Of a stretch of 64,000 bases of DNA, positions 25,301-36,844 are shown piece by piece. The first letter of the stretch is position 1; each line of letters opens with the position of its first letter. The DNA comes from Bathynomus jamesi. Lineage: Eukaryota > Arthropoda > Malacostraca > Isopoda > Cirolanidae. The position numbers and the translations under genes are program-made. The notes under the pieces are model-generated. The model made no database searches and was not told the origin of the DNA. It saw only the letters and a program-made list of their open reading frames with translations. Location of the stretch: contig JAJOZX010009086.1 in the NCBI GenBank assembly GCA_023014485.1, positions 99,308-163,307 on the forward strand, in the 5' to 3' direction.

Positions 25301-27204
25301 GAATCTAACTCTGACTTCGAATCTAACTATGACTTCGAATCTAACTATGACTTCGAATCTAACTCTGACTTGAACTAAAACTGTCTGACTTCAAATAAAA
25401 CTGTCTGACTTCAAATAAAACTCTCTGACTTGAACTCTATCAAGTATTTCTATAAAAATCTCTGGGGCGGTTGGCCGTCTTGGCGCAACCTTCTGACTTG
25501 ACCTCTTATCAAATATTCTGAAACTATCTGACTTGAACGCTTGTCAAGTATTCTGAACTGTAACTTGAACTCTTATCAAGTATTCTTGAAACTTAACTGT
25601 CTAACTTGAAACTGCTTCAAGTATTTCTATAAATCTCTAAACTCTCTCTAAACTCTGTAAACTCTCTCTCTCTTAATTTGCAAGTCAATTCAATTCAGTA
25701 ATTGAAAAAAAATTTGCAAACAAAAAAATAAAAAATGTAAACAATATTTCATTCTAATGTACGGGAAGGTACATAAAATAAAATTATTCTATACTGAATA
25801 TAACAGTGAAAATAACTCTCTTGAAATTAACTCTTGAAATTAACTCTGTTACAATTAACTCTGTTACAATTAACTCTGTTACAATTAACTCTCTGTGACT
25901 TTTAACCTTCTGACTTGACCTCTTATCAAATATTCTGAAACTATCTGACTTGAACGCTTGTCAAGTATTCTGAACTGTAACTTGAACTCTTATCAAGTAT
26001 TCTTGAAACTTAACTGTCTAACTTGAAACTGCTTCAAGTATTTCTATAAATCTCTAAACTCTCTCTAAACTCTGTAAACCTCTCTCTCTCTTAATTTGCA
26101 AGTCAATTCAATTCAGTAATTGAAAAAAAATTTGCAAACAAAAAAATAAAAAATGTAAACAATATTTCATTCTAATGTACGGGAAGGTACATAAAATAAA
26201 ATTATTCTATACTGAATATAACAGTGAAAATAACTCTCTTGAAATTAACTCTTGAAATTAACTCTGTTACAATTAACTCTGTTACAATTAACTCTGTTAC
26301 AATTAACTCTCTGTGACTTTTAACTTTTGTGACTTTTAACTTTTGTGACTTTTAACTTTTGTGAAAATTACTGTTTCACTAAAAAAAATGTATCACTGGT
26401 GTCTGAAATGTTCACTGTGTTTCTTGTAAATTCTGACTTAATATTCATTATTAACTGTTAATAATACTGACTTTTCAAGTGTTTATAAATTTCTTAAAAA
26501 AAACAAACTGTACTTAACAAAATTTCCTTGAGACGTGTCCTGAAGACGTCTTGCTGGCTACTTCTTCTTGGATGAAAACTAGGCGTGGAGAACTTGGAGT
26601 CGTGACACACCGATTCAAGGGTGGATGTTACGAACTAGAAGTCGTGACACGCCGGTCAACTGGTTTTATCCTGATGCAGGGTAATTTCTATCTTGGCCAA
26701 AGAGTGGCCTCTTCTTAAAATCATCTTCTTCTTAAAATAATCTTCTCATCCTGATGCAGGGTAATTTCTATCTTGGCCAAAGAGTGGCCTCTTCTTAAAA
26801 TCATCTTCTTAAAATAATCTTCTCATCCTGGCAATAGGGCGCCAACTTTTGTTTATCCTGGCTATAGGGTCGCAAGCTGTTTTAGAATCTTCTTATCTTC
26901 TTCTTCTTCTTATCCTGGCTGGGTCTGGGGTGTCTCGTATAGACGAGGCGTTCTTGTTAAGGGGCAAGGGGCCTCTGCCCCCTCCCCGCAGCGAGGCTGC
27001 TAATCAAGGAGTCCCAATGAAGTAGAGCCTTGCTTGAAGTGTCTTGACTGAAGTCGCTAATCAGAAGTGAAGTAATTTTACAAGTACAGTATAATATAGT
27101 CTAAATGTTTGGGGGAGACAATCGAAGGTTAAGTTTCCCCCCTTTTTAAACACATAATCAGATGTTTTTTGAAAGATTTCAACTAAAAAAAATATAAATA
27201 AAAA
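22393..27204. repeat. Unit 4 (4812 bp)
   Basis: It is nearly identical to the core consensus. Around 23528 the sequence AATGATATTTATAC of other units is replaced by AAAAAATAAATAAATTTATAC. Three 15 bp repeats lie in the second 416 bp block, where most core units have four. Confidence 0.95.
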
Positions 27205-27763
27205 AGAACAACAGTATCGCCGATTCTACATTTTTGACGGCAATATCATTTCGTAATAGCACATAAGCACAATTTTGAGTACATGACTGAGTACGTATTA
27301 ATTTTGGTTCATTACAATTACGATTACAATTACCAATTAATTCACATTCACTTGTTGTTTAATTACACTTCCATTTTAAAGTACATTCTTACATGATAAA
27401 TTAAATCATTACATTTAATTACAGTTTCACTGAAGTACATTACAAGTTATTATTAATTTAAAGTATTACAGTTAATTACAATTAAACAGTTACTATAACT
27501 TTTCGTTTTTACAGTGTTTCATATTAATAGACAATTAAGATGTTAGAAATATAATACAAAGTACATGGCACTTACGAGATAATTTATTTACGAAATAATA
27601 TGTTATAATGTTATGAATTTGAAATCAGAGCGGACGGAGGCATCTGATCTTTGAGGCGCTCGAATCTGCTGTCGTGAGTGGAATTTTATAACTTCTTAAC
27701 TCAGCATTTCTGAGTTCAACTCGGGAGGTCATATAATTAAAAATAAAAATGAAAAAAATAATA

Positions 27764-27787
27764 CGAGAACGTTTTTTCGCGTTCTCG
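27764..27787. other. Perfect 8 bp stem-loop in each unit
   Basis: CGAGAACG is followed by an 8-base loop (TTTTTTCG) and CGTTCTCG, its exact reverse complement. It stands out in AT-rich surroundings and recurs in the other units, for example at 8599-8622. In units 2, 4 and 9 one base is missing in or beside it. Role unknown. Confidence 0.7.
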
Positions 27788-28034
27788 AACGAACTGCGAA
27801 AGTTTTGCATTTCATGATTGACACGAGTAAACATAGACTGATAAGTTGATAGGGCATAAGTAGACAATAGGTAGATGAATGAATAAGTAATAAAATTAAT
27901 AAAGGATAGCGGTCAAGAAAGAACATGAATGTAAGAATGAGTATGGTTCAATAATAATGTTTATGCTACATAACATATAAATAATGACTTCTATAGAGTG
28001 TTTAGTCCTTAGGGAAATAAATGACGGGAAAATG

Positions 28035-28042
28035 TGACGTCA
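28035..28042. promoter_or_regulatory. TGACGTCA palindrome (CRE-like), site 1
   Basis: This is the full palindromic consensus bound by CREB/ATF-type bZIP factors in animals. Here it is embedded in TGTGACGTCATAGTTAT. Binding is inferred from the motif only. Confidence 0.45.
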
Positions 28043-28146
28043 TAGTTATTGAATTTTTACGTATAGTACAAATCATTGTTAGGAAGATTTACAAGAACGA
28101 ATTAGAGACACAGAGTGGGAAACGTAAAGAGAATAAAGTTATTTTG

Positions 28147-28154
28147 TGACGTCA
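28147..28154. promoter_or_regulatory. TGACGTCA palindrome (CRE-like), site 2
   Basis: Second site, 112 bases after the first and in the same context, TTGTGACGTCATAGT. The pair recurs in every complete unit, so the array holds more than twenty such sites. Confidence 0.45.
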
Positions 28155-28373
28155 TAGTGTATAAGTCATTATTAGAAAGATGAATTAGAAAAATACAGGA
28201 ATGAATAAAGACGTACAAATCGAAATTCTATCCAAAACTCGCTTATGTGATTTTTGGTTTCTTATGTAAAAATGGACAATGAATTCATATAATGATGGTG
28301 TAGGAATTGTTCATTGTTCACTTTTTACATTACTCTCCTCTTTTAAAAATGATATTTATACAATAATTTAATA

Positions 28374-28490
28374 GGGTACCATTAATACAATACAAATGAG
28401 AAAATAACATCCTAACAGGGTACCATTAATACAATACAATGAGAAAATAACATCCTAACAGGGTACCATTAGTTACAATACAAATTTTAT
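28374..28490. repeat. Triple GGGTACCATTA repeat, about 44 bp period
   Basis: GGGTACCATTAATACAATAC starts at 28374 and 28418, and a shorter relative GGGTACCATTAGTTACAATAC at 28461. The spacers share GAGAAAATAACATCCTA. Confidence 0.85.
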
Positions 28491-28764
28491 ACAGAACGAT
28501 TTCGCGTGGTCGAGTACAATGCAGAGTATCCAAATTTTTAAAATGACACTTGCTTACAAAATATAAAAAATCAAAGATTGATACTTTAGTTTAGACAAAC
28601 ATTTAATAGGATTAATACATTAATTTAGACAACCAATTAAGTTAGACAAACAAGGATATGGTTAAATTTTTTTTAGAATTTTTTTTTTTTTTTCTGTGGG
28701 GAAAATTACATTCATAATGAATAGGAAAAAGGGAAAAATATAAATCGTACAATCTATAAGCTAA

Positions 28765-29181
28765 TTTTTATTGACTAGTGTAGGTAAAAATAGAATTACG
28801 TAATGGATGATGTATAGACCTGTGGTCTAGTGTGTATTTATGTTTATTGGGTACAAAGTGTGTATTTTATAAGTTCGAGAGACATTAGCTGAGAGGATTG
28901 TTAAATTAACTGAATAAATGCATGAGCAAGATATATTAGGAAGCAAAAATGATTAAGATTATATAGCATAGTTTGCACTTACGTAATGAAATAGTTTTAT
29001 TGTGATATTCAATGATTTTAGCATAAGGTTTGTATATATAGTATATATATAGTGTGCATGCATTTTTATTGACTGTTGTAGGTACAAATCGAATTACGTA
29101 GTGGATGATGTATAGACCTGTGGTCAAATGTGTGTTTATGTTTATTGGGTACAAAGTGTGTATTTTATAATTTCGAGACAC
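28765..29181. repeat. Diverged 120 bp direct duplication
   Basis: The blocks 28765-28884 and 29063-29181 both run from TTTTTATTGACT through GGATGATGTATAGACCTGTG to TTGGGTACAAAGTGTGTATT and a TTCGAGA end. They differ at about a tenth of positions, so this duplication is older than the array's amplification. A minus-strand frame of 74 codons covers the second block. It is open in most units but lacks any recognisable feature. Confidence 0.85.
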
Positions 29182-30064
29182 AGATTAAATTCGACTACTA
29201 AAATTCATAACCATATTCTGTAGTAGTATGTCAATTTGACTATAATTTTCGTTTGATACCTTACAAATGGTACAATAACAATTTAAGGACAGTTACTCAC
29301 GATTAATTGAACAAAAGAAAAATAAAAATACAAATTAAAAAATATAAATCAATTATGCATTTCAACGAGCTAAATACAATTTTATAATATTCTAAAAAAT
29401 AAAAGTAAATCGAGCCATAGATGAGTTTCGACTAAGAATAAAAAAGTTATTGAAATGGAAGGGAAGCATTTCGAACAATCTTTTCTTTTAATAATTTCAA
29501 TTGAATTTTACATTAAAAATTATTTTTATATAATAAAAAAAATATTAAAAAGGTTTAATAATTTTTGCAGGTTAAGTAGAAAAATCATACTCTTTCGTTG
29601 AATGTTGATAGAATTTGAATTATTTGATATTTTAAAAAGCAGAGATTGCTTGTCACACTACTTAGAACAAAAATTAAAAAAAGTTGGAACAAAACGGAGG
29701 GACGGCATGTTCCTCATATACATTACGATAATTATCCAAATCGTTACAACCTTTGTACAAATAATAAATTACATAACTATATATTTATATACATAACAAT
29801 GCATGAAAAGGGAAAGACAAATCAGTGAATTTCCGTCTTACAAACAAAGAAAAAAGGTTAAACTAAAGACGCAAATCGGTCAATTCAGGTTGAATTTAAT
29901 TCTCATTTAAAAAAAAAAAAGGTTGAATTAAATTCTCTTGAACAACAAAAAAAAAGGTTGAATTCAATTGACTGCATTGAAATGAATGGGTATTTGAAAC
30001 TAACAGAGACTGCCTCAAAACAAAACTCTCTGACTTAAAACAAAACTCTCTGACTTTGAATAAA

Positions 30065-30172
30065 ACTCTGACTTCGAATCTAACTCTGACTTCGAATCTA
30101 ACTCTGACTTCGAATCTAACTCTGACTTCGAATCTAACTATGACTTCGAATCTAACTATGACTTCGAATCTA
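30065..30172. repeat. 18 bp minisatellite, six copies
   Basis: The motif is ACTCTGACTTCGAATCTA, four times with TCTGAC and twice with TATGAC, followed by degenerate CTCTGACTTGAAC and CTGTCTGACTTCAAATAAAA elements. Copy number is five in unit 0, eight in unit 1 and six in the other units counted. Confidence 0.93.
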
Positions 30173-30301
30173 ACTCTGACTTGAACTAAAACTGTCTGAC
30201 TTCAAATAAAACTGTCTGACTTCAAATAAAACTCTCTGACTTGAACTCTATCAAGTATTTCTATAAAAATCTCTGGGGCGGTTGGCCGTCTTGGCGCAAC
30301 C

Positions 30302-31150
30302 TTCTGACTTGACCTCTTATCAAATATTCTGAAACTATCTGACTTGAACGCTTGTCAAGTATTCTGAACTGTAACTTGAACTCTTATCAAGTATTCTTGA
30401 AACTTAACTGTCTAACTTGAAACTGCTTCAAGTATTTCTATAAATCTCTAAACTCTCTCTAAACTCTGTAAACTCTCTCTCTCTTAATTTGCAAGTCAAT
30501 TCAATTCAGTAATTGAAAAAAAATTTGCAAACAAAAAAATAAAAAATGTAAACAATATTTCATTCTAATGTACGGGAAGGTACATAAAATAAAATTATTC
30601 TATACTGAATATAACAGTGAAAATAACTCTCTTGAAATTAACTCTTGAAATTAACTCTGTTACAATTAACTCTGTTACAATTAACTCTGTTACAATTAAC
30701 TCTCTGTGACTTTTAACCTTCTGACTTGACCTCTTATCAAATATTCTGAAACTATCTGACTTGAACGCTTGTCAAGTATTCTGAACTGTAACTTGAACTC
30801 TTATCAAGTATTCTTGAAACTTAACTGTCTAACTTGAAACTGCTTCAAGTATTTCTATAAATCTCTAAACTCTCTCTAAACTCTGTAAACTCTCTCTCTC
30901 TCTTAATTTGCAAGTCAATTCAATTCAGTAATTGAAAAAAAATTTGCAAACAAAAAAATAAAAAATGTAAACAATATTTCATTCTAATGTACGGGAAGGT
31001 ACATAAAATAAAATTATTCTATACTGAATATAACAGTGAAAATAACTCTCTTGAAATTAACTCTTGAAATTAACTCTGTTACAATTAACTCTGTTACAAT
31101 TAACTCTGTTACAATTAACTCTGTTACAATTAACTCTCTGTGACTTTTAA
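30302..31150. repeat. 416 bp direct duplication inside the unit
   Basis: TTCTGACTTGACCTCTTATC starts at 30302 and again at 30719. The two halves are almost identical through to CTCTCTGTGACTTTTAAC. Each half holds CAAGTATT-rich sequence, a (CT)n stretch, AATTTGCAAGTCAATTCAAT, and a run of 15 bp repeats (TTAACTCTGTTACAA; three in the first half, four in the second). In unit 0 the same pair lies at 6331 and 6747. Confidence 0.93.
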
Positions 31151-31192
31151 CTTTTGTGACTTTTAACTTTTGTGACTTTTAACTTTTGTGAA
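31137..31192. repeat. 16 bp repeat TGTGACTTTTAACTTT, three copies
   Basis: Three consecutive copies follow the second half of the 416 bp duplication and end in TTTTGTGAAAATTACTG. The count looks stable across units. Confidence 0.85.
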
Positions 31193-31494
31193 AATTACTG
31201 TTTCACTAAAAAAAATGTATCACTGGTGTCTGAAATGTTCACTGTGTTTCTTGTAAATTCTGACTTAATATTCATTATTAACTGTTAATAATACTGACTT
31301 TTCAAGTGTTTATAAATTTCTTAAAAAAAACAAACTGTACTTAACAAAATTTCCTTGAGACGTGTCCTGAAGACGTCTTGCTGGCTACTTCTTCTTGGAT
31401 GAAAACTAGGCGTGGAGAACTTGGAGTCGTGACACACCGATTCAAGGGTGGATGTTACGAACTAGAAGTCGTGACACGCCGGTCAACTGGTTTT

Positions 31495-31655
31495 ATCCTG
31501 ATGCAGGGTAATTTCTATCTTGGCCAAAGAGTGGCCTCTTCTTAAAATCATCTTCTTCTTAAAATAATCTTCTCATCCTGATGCAGGGTAATTTCTATCT
31601 TGGCCAAAGAGTGGCCTCTTCTTAAAATCATCTTCTTAAAATAATCTTCTCATCC
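31495..31655. repeat. 80 bp direct duplication, ATCCTGATGCAGGG block
   Basis: ATCCTGATGCAGGGTAATTT followed by CTTGGCCAAAGAGTGGCCTC occurs at 31495 and 31575. Three further ATCCTGGC beginnings follow, before GGGCGCCAAC, GGGTCGCAAG and TGGGTCTGGGG. In this part the motif TCCTG(A/G) is repeated five times between TCTTCTTA tracts. Confidence 0.85.
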
Positions 31656-31760
31656 TGGCAATAGGGCGCCAACTTTTGTTTATCCTGGCTATAGGGTCGC
31701 AAGCTGTTTTAGAATCTTCTTATCTTCTTCTTCTTCTTATCCTGGCTGGGTCTGGGGTGT

Positions 31761-31827
31761 CTCGTATAGACGAGGCGTTCTTGTTAAGGGGCAAGGGGCC
31801 TCTGCCCCCTCCCCGCAGCGAGGCTGC
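31761..31827. other. GC-rich hairpin cluster in each unit
   Basis: Three perfect short hairpins lie within 67 bases: CTCGT-ATAG-ACGAG (31761-31774), GGGGC-CTCT-GCCCC (31795-31808) and GCAGC-GAG-GCTGC (31815-31827). This is the only markedly GC-rich part of an AT-rich unit. The middle hairpin is also the point at which array homology begins in unit 0 (5889). It could be a structured RNA segment, a recombination hot spot or simply sequence inherited from an ancestral element. Confidence 0.65.
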
Positions 31828-32031
31828 TAATCAAGGAGTCCCAATGAAGTAGAGCCTTGCTTGAAGTGTCTTGACTGAAGTCGCTAATCAGAAGTGAAGT
31901 AATTTTACAAGTACAGTATAATATAGTCTAAATGTTTGGGGGAGACAATCGAAGGTTAAGTTTCCCCCCTTTTTAAACACATAATCAGATGTTTTTTGAA
32001 AGATTTCAACTAAAAAAAATATAAATAAAAA

Positions 32032-35000
32032 AGAACAACAGTATCGCCGATTCTACATTTTTGACGGCAATATCATTTCGTAATAGCACATAAGCACAAT
32101 TTTGAGTACATGACTGAGTACGTATTAATTTTGGTTCATTACAATTACGATTACAATTACCAATTAATTCACATTCACTTGTTGTTTAATTACACTTCCA
32201 TTTTAAAGTACATTCTTACATGATAAATTAAATCATTACATTTAATTACAGTTTCACTGAAGTACATTACAAGTTATTATTAATTTAAAGTATTACAGTT
32301 AATTACAATTAAACAGTTACTATAACTTTTCGTTTTTACAGTGTTTCATATTAATAGACAATTAAGATGTTAGAAATATAATACAAAGTACATGGCACTT
32401 ACGAGATAATTTATTTACGAAATAATATGTTATAATGTTATGAATTTGAAATCAGAGCGGACGGAGGCATCTGATCTTTGAGGCGCTCGAATCTGCTGTC
32501 GTGAGTGGAATTTTATAACTTCTTAACTCAGCATTTCTGAGTTCAACTCGGGAGGTCATATAATTAAAAATAAAAATGAAAAAAAAATACGAGAACGTTT
32601 TTTCGCGTTCTCGAACGAACTGCGAAAGTTTTGCATTTCATGATTGACACGAGTAAACATAGACTGATAAGTTGATAGGGCATAAGTAGACAATAGGTAG
32701 ATGAATGAATAAGTAATAAAATTAATAAAGGATAGCGGTCAAGAAAGAACATGAATGTAAGAATGAGTATGGTTCAATAATAATGTTTATGCTACATAAC
32801 ATATAAATAATGACTTCTATAGAGTGTTTAGTCCTTAGGGAAATAAATGACGGGAAAATGTGACGTCATAGTTATTGAATTTTTACGTATAGTACAAATC
32901 ATTGTTAGGAAGATTTACAAGAACGAATTAGAGACACAGAGTGGGAAACGTAAAGAGAATAAAGTTATTTTGTGACGTCATAGTGTATAAGTCATTATTA
33001 GAAAGATGAATTAGAAAAATACAGGAATGAATAAAGACGTACAAATCGAAATTCTATCCAAAACTCGCTTATGTGATTTTTGGTTTCTTATGTAAAAATG
33101 GACAATGAATTCATATAATGATGGTGTAGGAATTGTTCATTGTTCACTTTTTACATTACTCTCCTCTTTTAAAAATGATATTTATACAATAATTTAATAG
33201 GGTACCATTAATACAATACAAATGAGAAAATAACATCCTAACAGGGTACCATTAATACAATACAATGAGAAAATAACATCCTAACAGGGTACCATTAGTT
33301 ACAATACAAATTTTATACAGAACGATTTCGCGTGGTCGAGTACAATGCAGAGTATCCAAATTTTTAAAATGACACTTGCTTACAAAATATAAAAAATCAA
33401 AGATTGATACTTTAGTTTAGACAAACATTTAATAGGATTAATACATTAATTTAGACAACCAATTAAGTTAGACAAACAAGGATATGGTTAAATTTTTTTT
33501 AGAATTTTTTTTTTTTTTCTGTGGGGAAAATTACATTCATAATGAATAGGAAAAAGGGAAAAATATAAATCGTACAATCTATAAGCTAATTTTTATTGAC
33601 TAGTGTAGGTAAAAATAGAATTACGTAATGGATGATGTATAGACCTGTGGTCTAGTGTGTATTTATGTTTATTGGGTACAAAGTGTGTATTTTATAAGTT
33701 CGAGAGACATTAGCTGAGAGGATTGTTAAATTAACTGAATAAATGCATGAGCAAGATATATTAGGAAGCAAAAATGATTAAGATTATATAGCATAGTTTG
33801 CACTTACGTAATGAAATAGTTTTATTGTGATATTCAATGATTTTAGCATAAGGTTTGTATATATATAGTATATATATAGTGTGCATGCATTTTTATTGAC
33901 TGTTGTAGGTACAAATCGAATTACGTAGTGGATGATGTATAGACCTGTGGTCAAATGTGTGTTTATGTTTATTGGGTACAAAGTGTGTATTTTATAATTT
34001 CGAGACACAGATTAAATTCGACTACTAAAATTCATAACCATATTCTGTAGTAGTATGTCAATTTGACTATAATTTTCGTTTGATACCTTACAAATGGTAC
34101 AATAACAATTTAAGGACAGTTACTCACGATTAATTGAACAAAAGAAAAATAAAAATACAAATTAAAAAATATAAATCAATTATGCATTTCAACGAGCTAA
34201 ATACAATTTTATAATATTCTAAAAAATAAAAGTAAATCGAGCCATAGATGAGTTTCGACTAAGAATAAAAAAGTTATTGAAATGGAAGGGAAGCATTTCG
34301 AACAATCTTTTCTTTTAATAATTTCAATTGAATTTTACATTAAAAATTATTTTTATATAATAAAAAAAATATTAAAAAGGTTTAATAATTTTTGCAGGTT
34401 AAGTAGAAAAATCATACTCTTTCGTTGAATGTTGATAGAATTTGAATTATTTGATATTTTAAAAAGCAGAGATTGCTTGTCACACTACTTAGAACAAAAA
34501 TTAAAAAAAGTTGGAACAAAACGGAGGGACGGCATGTTCCTCATATACATTACGATAATTATCCAAATCGTTACAACCTTTGTACAAATAATAAATTACA
34601 TAACTATATATTTATATACATAACAATGCATGAAAAGGGAAAGACAAATCAGTGAATTTCCGTCTTACAAACAAAGAAAAAAGGTTAAACTAAAGACGCA
34701 AATCGGTCAATTCAGGTTGAATTTAATTCTCATTTAAAAAAAAAAAGGTTGAATTAAATTCTCTTGAACAACAAAAAAAAAGGTTGAATTCAATTGACTG
34801 CATTGAAATGAATGGGTATTTGAAACTAACAGAGACTGCCTCAAAACAAAACTCTCTGACTTAAAACAAAACTCTCTGACTTTGAATAAAACTCTGACTT
34901 CGAATCTAACTCTGACTTCGAATCTAACTCTGACTTCGAATCTAACTCTGACTTCGAATCTAACTATGACTTCGAATCTAACTATGACTTCGAATCTAAC

Positions 35001-36844
35001 TCTGACTTGAACTAAAACTGTCTGACTTCAAATAAAACTGTCTGACTTCAAATAAAACTCTCTGACTTGAACTCTATCAAGTATTTCTATAAAAATCTCT
35101 GGGGCGGTTGGCCGTCTTGGCGCAACCTTCTGACTTGACCTCTTATCAAATATTCTGAAACTATCTGACTTGAACGCTTGTCAAGTATTCTGAACTGTAA
35201 CTTGAACTCTTATCAAGTATTCTTGAAACTTAACTGTCTAACTTGAAACTGCTTCAAGTATTTCTATAAATCTCTAAACTCTCTCTAAACTCTGTAAACT
35301 CTCTCTCTCTTAATTTGCAAGTCAATTCAATTCAGTAATTGAAAAAAAATTTGCAAACAAAAAAATAAAAAATGTAAACAATATTTCATTCTAATGTACG
35401 GGAAGGTACATAAAATAAAATTATTCTATACTGAATATAACAGTGAAAATAACTCTCTTGAAATTAACTCTTGAAATTAACTCTGTTACAATTAACTCTG
35501 TTACAATTAACTCTGTTACAATTAACTCTCTGTGACTTTTAACCTTCTGACTTGACCTCTTATCAAATATTCTGAAACTATCTGACTTGAACGCTTGTCA
35601 AGTATTCTGAACTGTAACTTGAACTCTTATCAAGTATTCTTGAAACTTAACTGTCTAACTTGAAACTGCTTCAAGTATTTCTATAAATCTCTAAACTCTC
35701 TCTAAACTCTGTAAACTCTCTCTCTCTCTTAATTTGCAAGTCAATTCAATTCAGTAATTGAAAAAAAATTTGCAAACAAAAAAATAAAAAATGTAAACAA
35801 TATTTCATTCTAATGTACGGGAAGGTACATAAAATAAAATTATTCTATACTGAATATAACAGTGAAAATAACTCTCTTGAAATTAACTCTTGAAATTAAC
35901 TCTGTTACAATTAACTCTGTTTACAATTAACTCTGTTACAATTAACTCTCTGTGACTTTTAACTTTTGTGACTTTTAACTTTTGTGACTTTTAACTTTTG
36001 TGAAAATTACTGTTTCACTAAAAAAAATGTATCACTGGTGTCTGAAATGTTCACTGTGTTTCTTGTAAATTCTGACTTAATATTCATTATTAACTGTTAA
36101 TAATACTGACTTTTCAAGTGTTTATAAATTTCTTAAAAAAAACAAACTGTACTTAACAAAATTTCCTTGAGACGTGTCCTGAAGACGTCTTGCTGGCTAC
36201 TTCTTCTTGGATGAAAACTAGGCGTGGAGAACTTGGAGTCGTGACACACCGATTCAAGGGTGGATGTTACGAACTAGAAGTCGTGACACGCCGGTCAACT
36301 GGTTTTTATCCTGATGCAGGGTAATTTCTATCTTGGCCAAAGAGTGGCCTCTTCTTAAAATCATCTTCTTCTTAAAATAATCTTCTCATCCTGATGCAGG
36401 GTAATTTCTATCTTGGCCAAAGAGTGGCCTCTTCTTAAAATCATCTTCTTAAAATAATCTTCTCATCCTGGCAATAGGGCGCCAACTTTTGTTTATCCTG
36501 GCTATAGGGTCGCAAGCTGTTTTAGAATCTTCTTATCTTCTTCTTCTTCTTATCCTGGCTGGGTCTGGGGTGTCTCGTATAGACGAGGCGTTCTTGTTAA
36601 GGGGCAAGGGGCCTCTGCCCCCTCCCCGCAGCGAGGCTGCTAATCAAGGAGTCCCAATGAAGTAGAGCCTTGCTTGAAGTGTCTTGACTGAAGTCGCTAA
36701 TCAGAAGTGAAGTAATTTTACAAGTACAGTATAATATAGTCTAAATGTTTGGGGGAGACAATCGAAGGTTAAGTTTCCCCCCTTTTTAAACACATAATCA
36801 GATGTTTTTTGAAAGATTTCAACTAAAAAAAATATAAATAAAAA
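32032..36844. repeat. Unit 6 (4813 bp)
   Basis: Core-type unit. Two or three bases are missing in the A run at about 32580. One 15 bp repeat reads CTGTTTACAA (about 35918), and three rather than four copies are present in the second 416 bp half. Confidence 0.95.

Larger units (their letters stand above)
27205..32031. repeat. Unit 5 (4827 bp), used as reference unit
   Basis: It matches the majority base at nearly every position I compared, so the internal features of the unit are annotated here. It has six 18 bp minisatellite copies, and three and four 15 bp repeats in the two halves of the 416 bp duplication. Confidence 0.95.

Noticed and set aside
27625..27926. 65- and 80-codon minus-strand frames (MFFLDRYPLL..., MSTYALSTYQ...) repeated in the array
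   Set aside because: Two overlapping frames cover the same DNA, both are lost or altered in several units by one-base changes, and they are low-complexity hydrophobic or mixed peptides without homology that I recognise.
29602..29828. 64- and 60-codon plus-strand frames after TTTTTGCAGGTTAAG
   Set aside because: The splice-acceptor-like TTTTTGCAG upstream is tempting, as are CGTAAGT donor-like words on the minus strand. They are short motifs expected by chance in AT-rich DNA, and the frames overlap each other in different phases.
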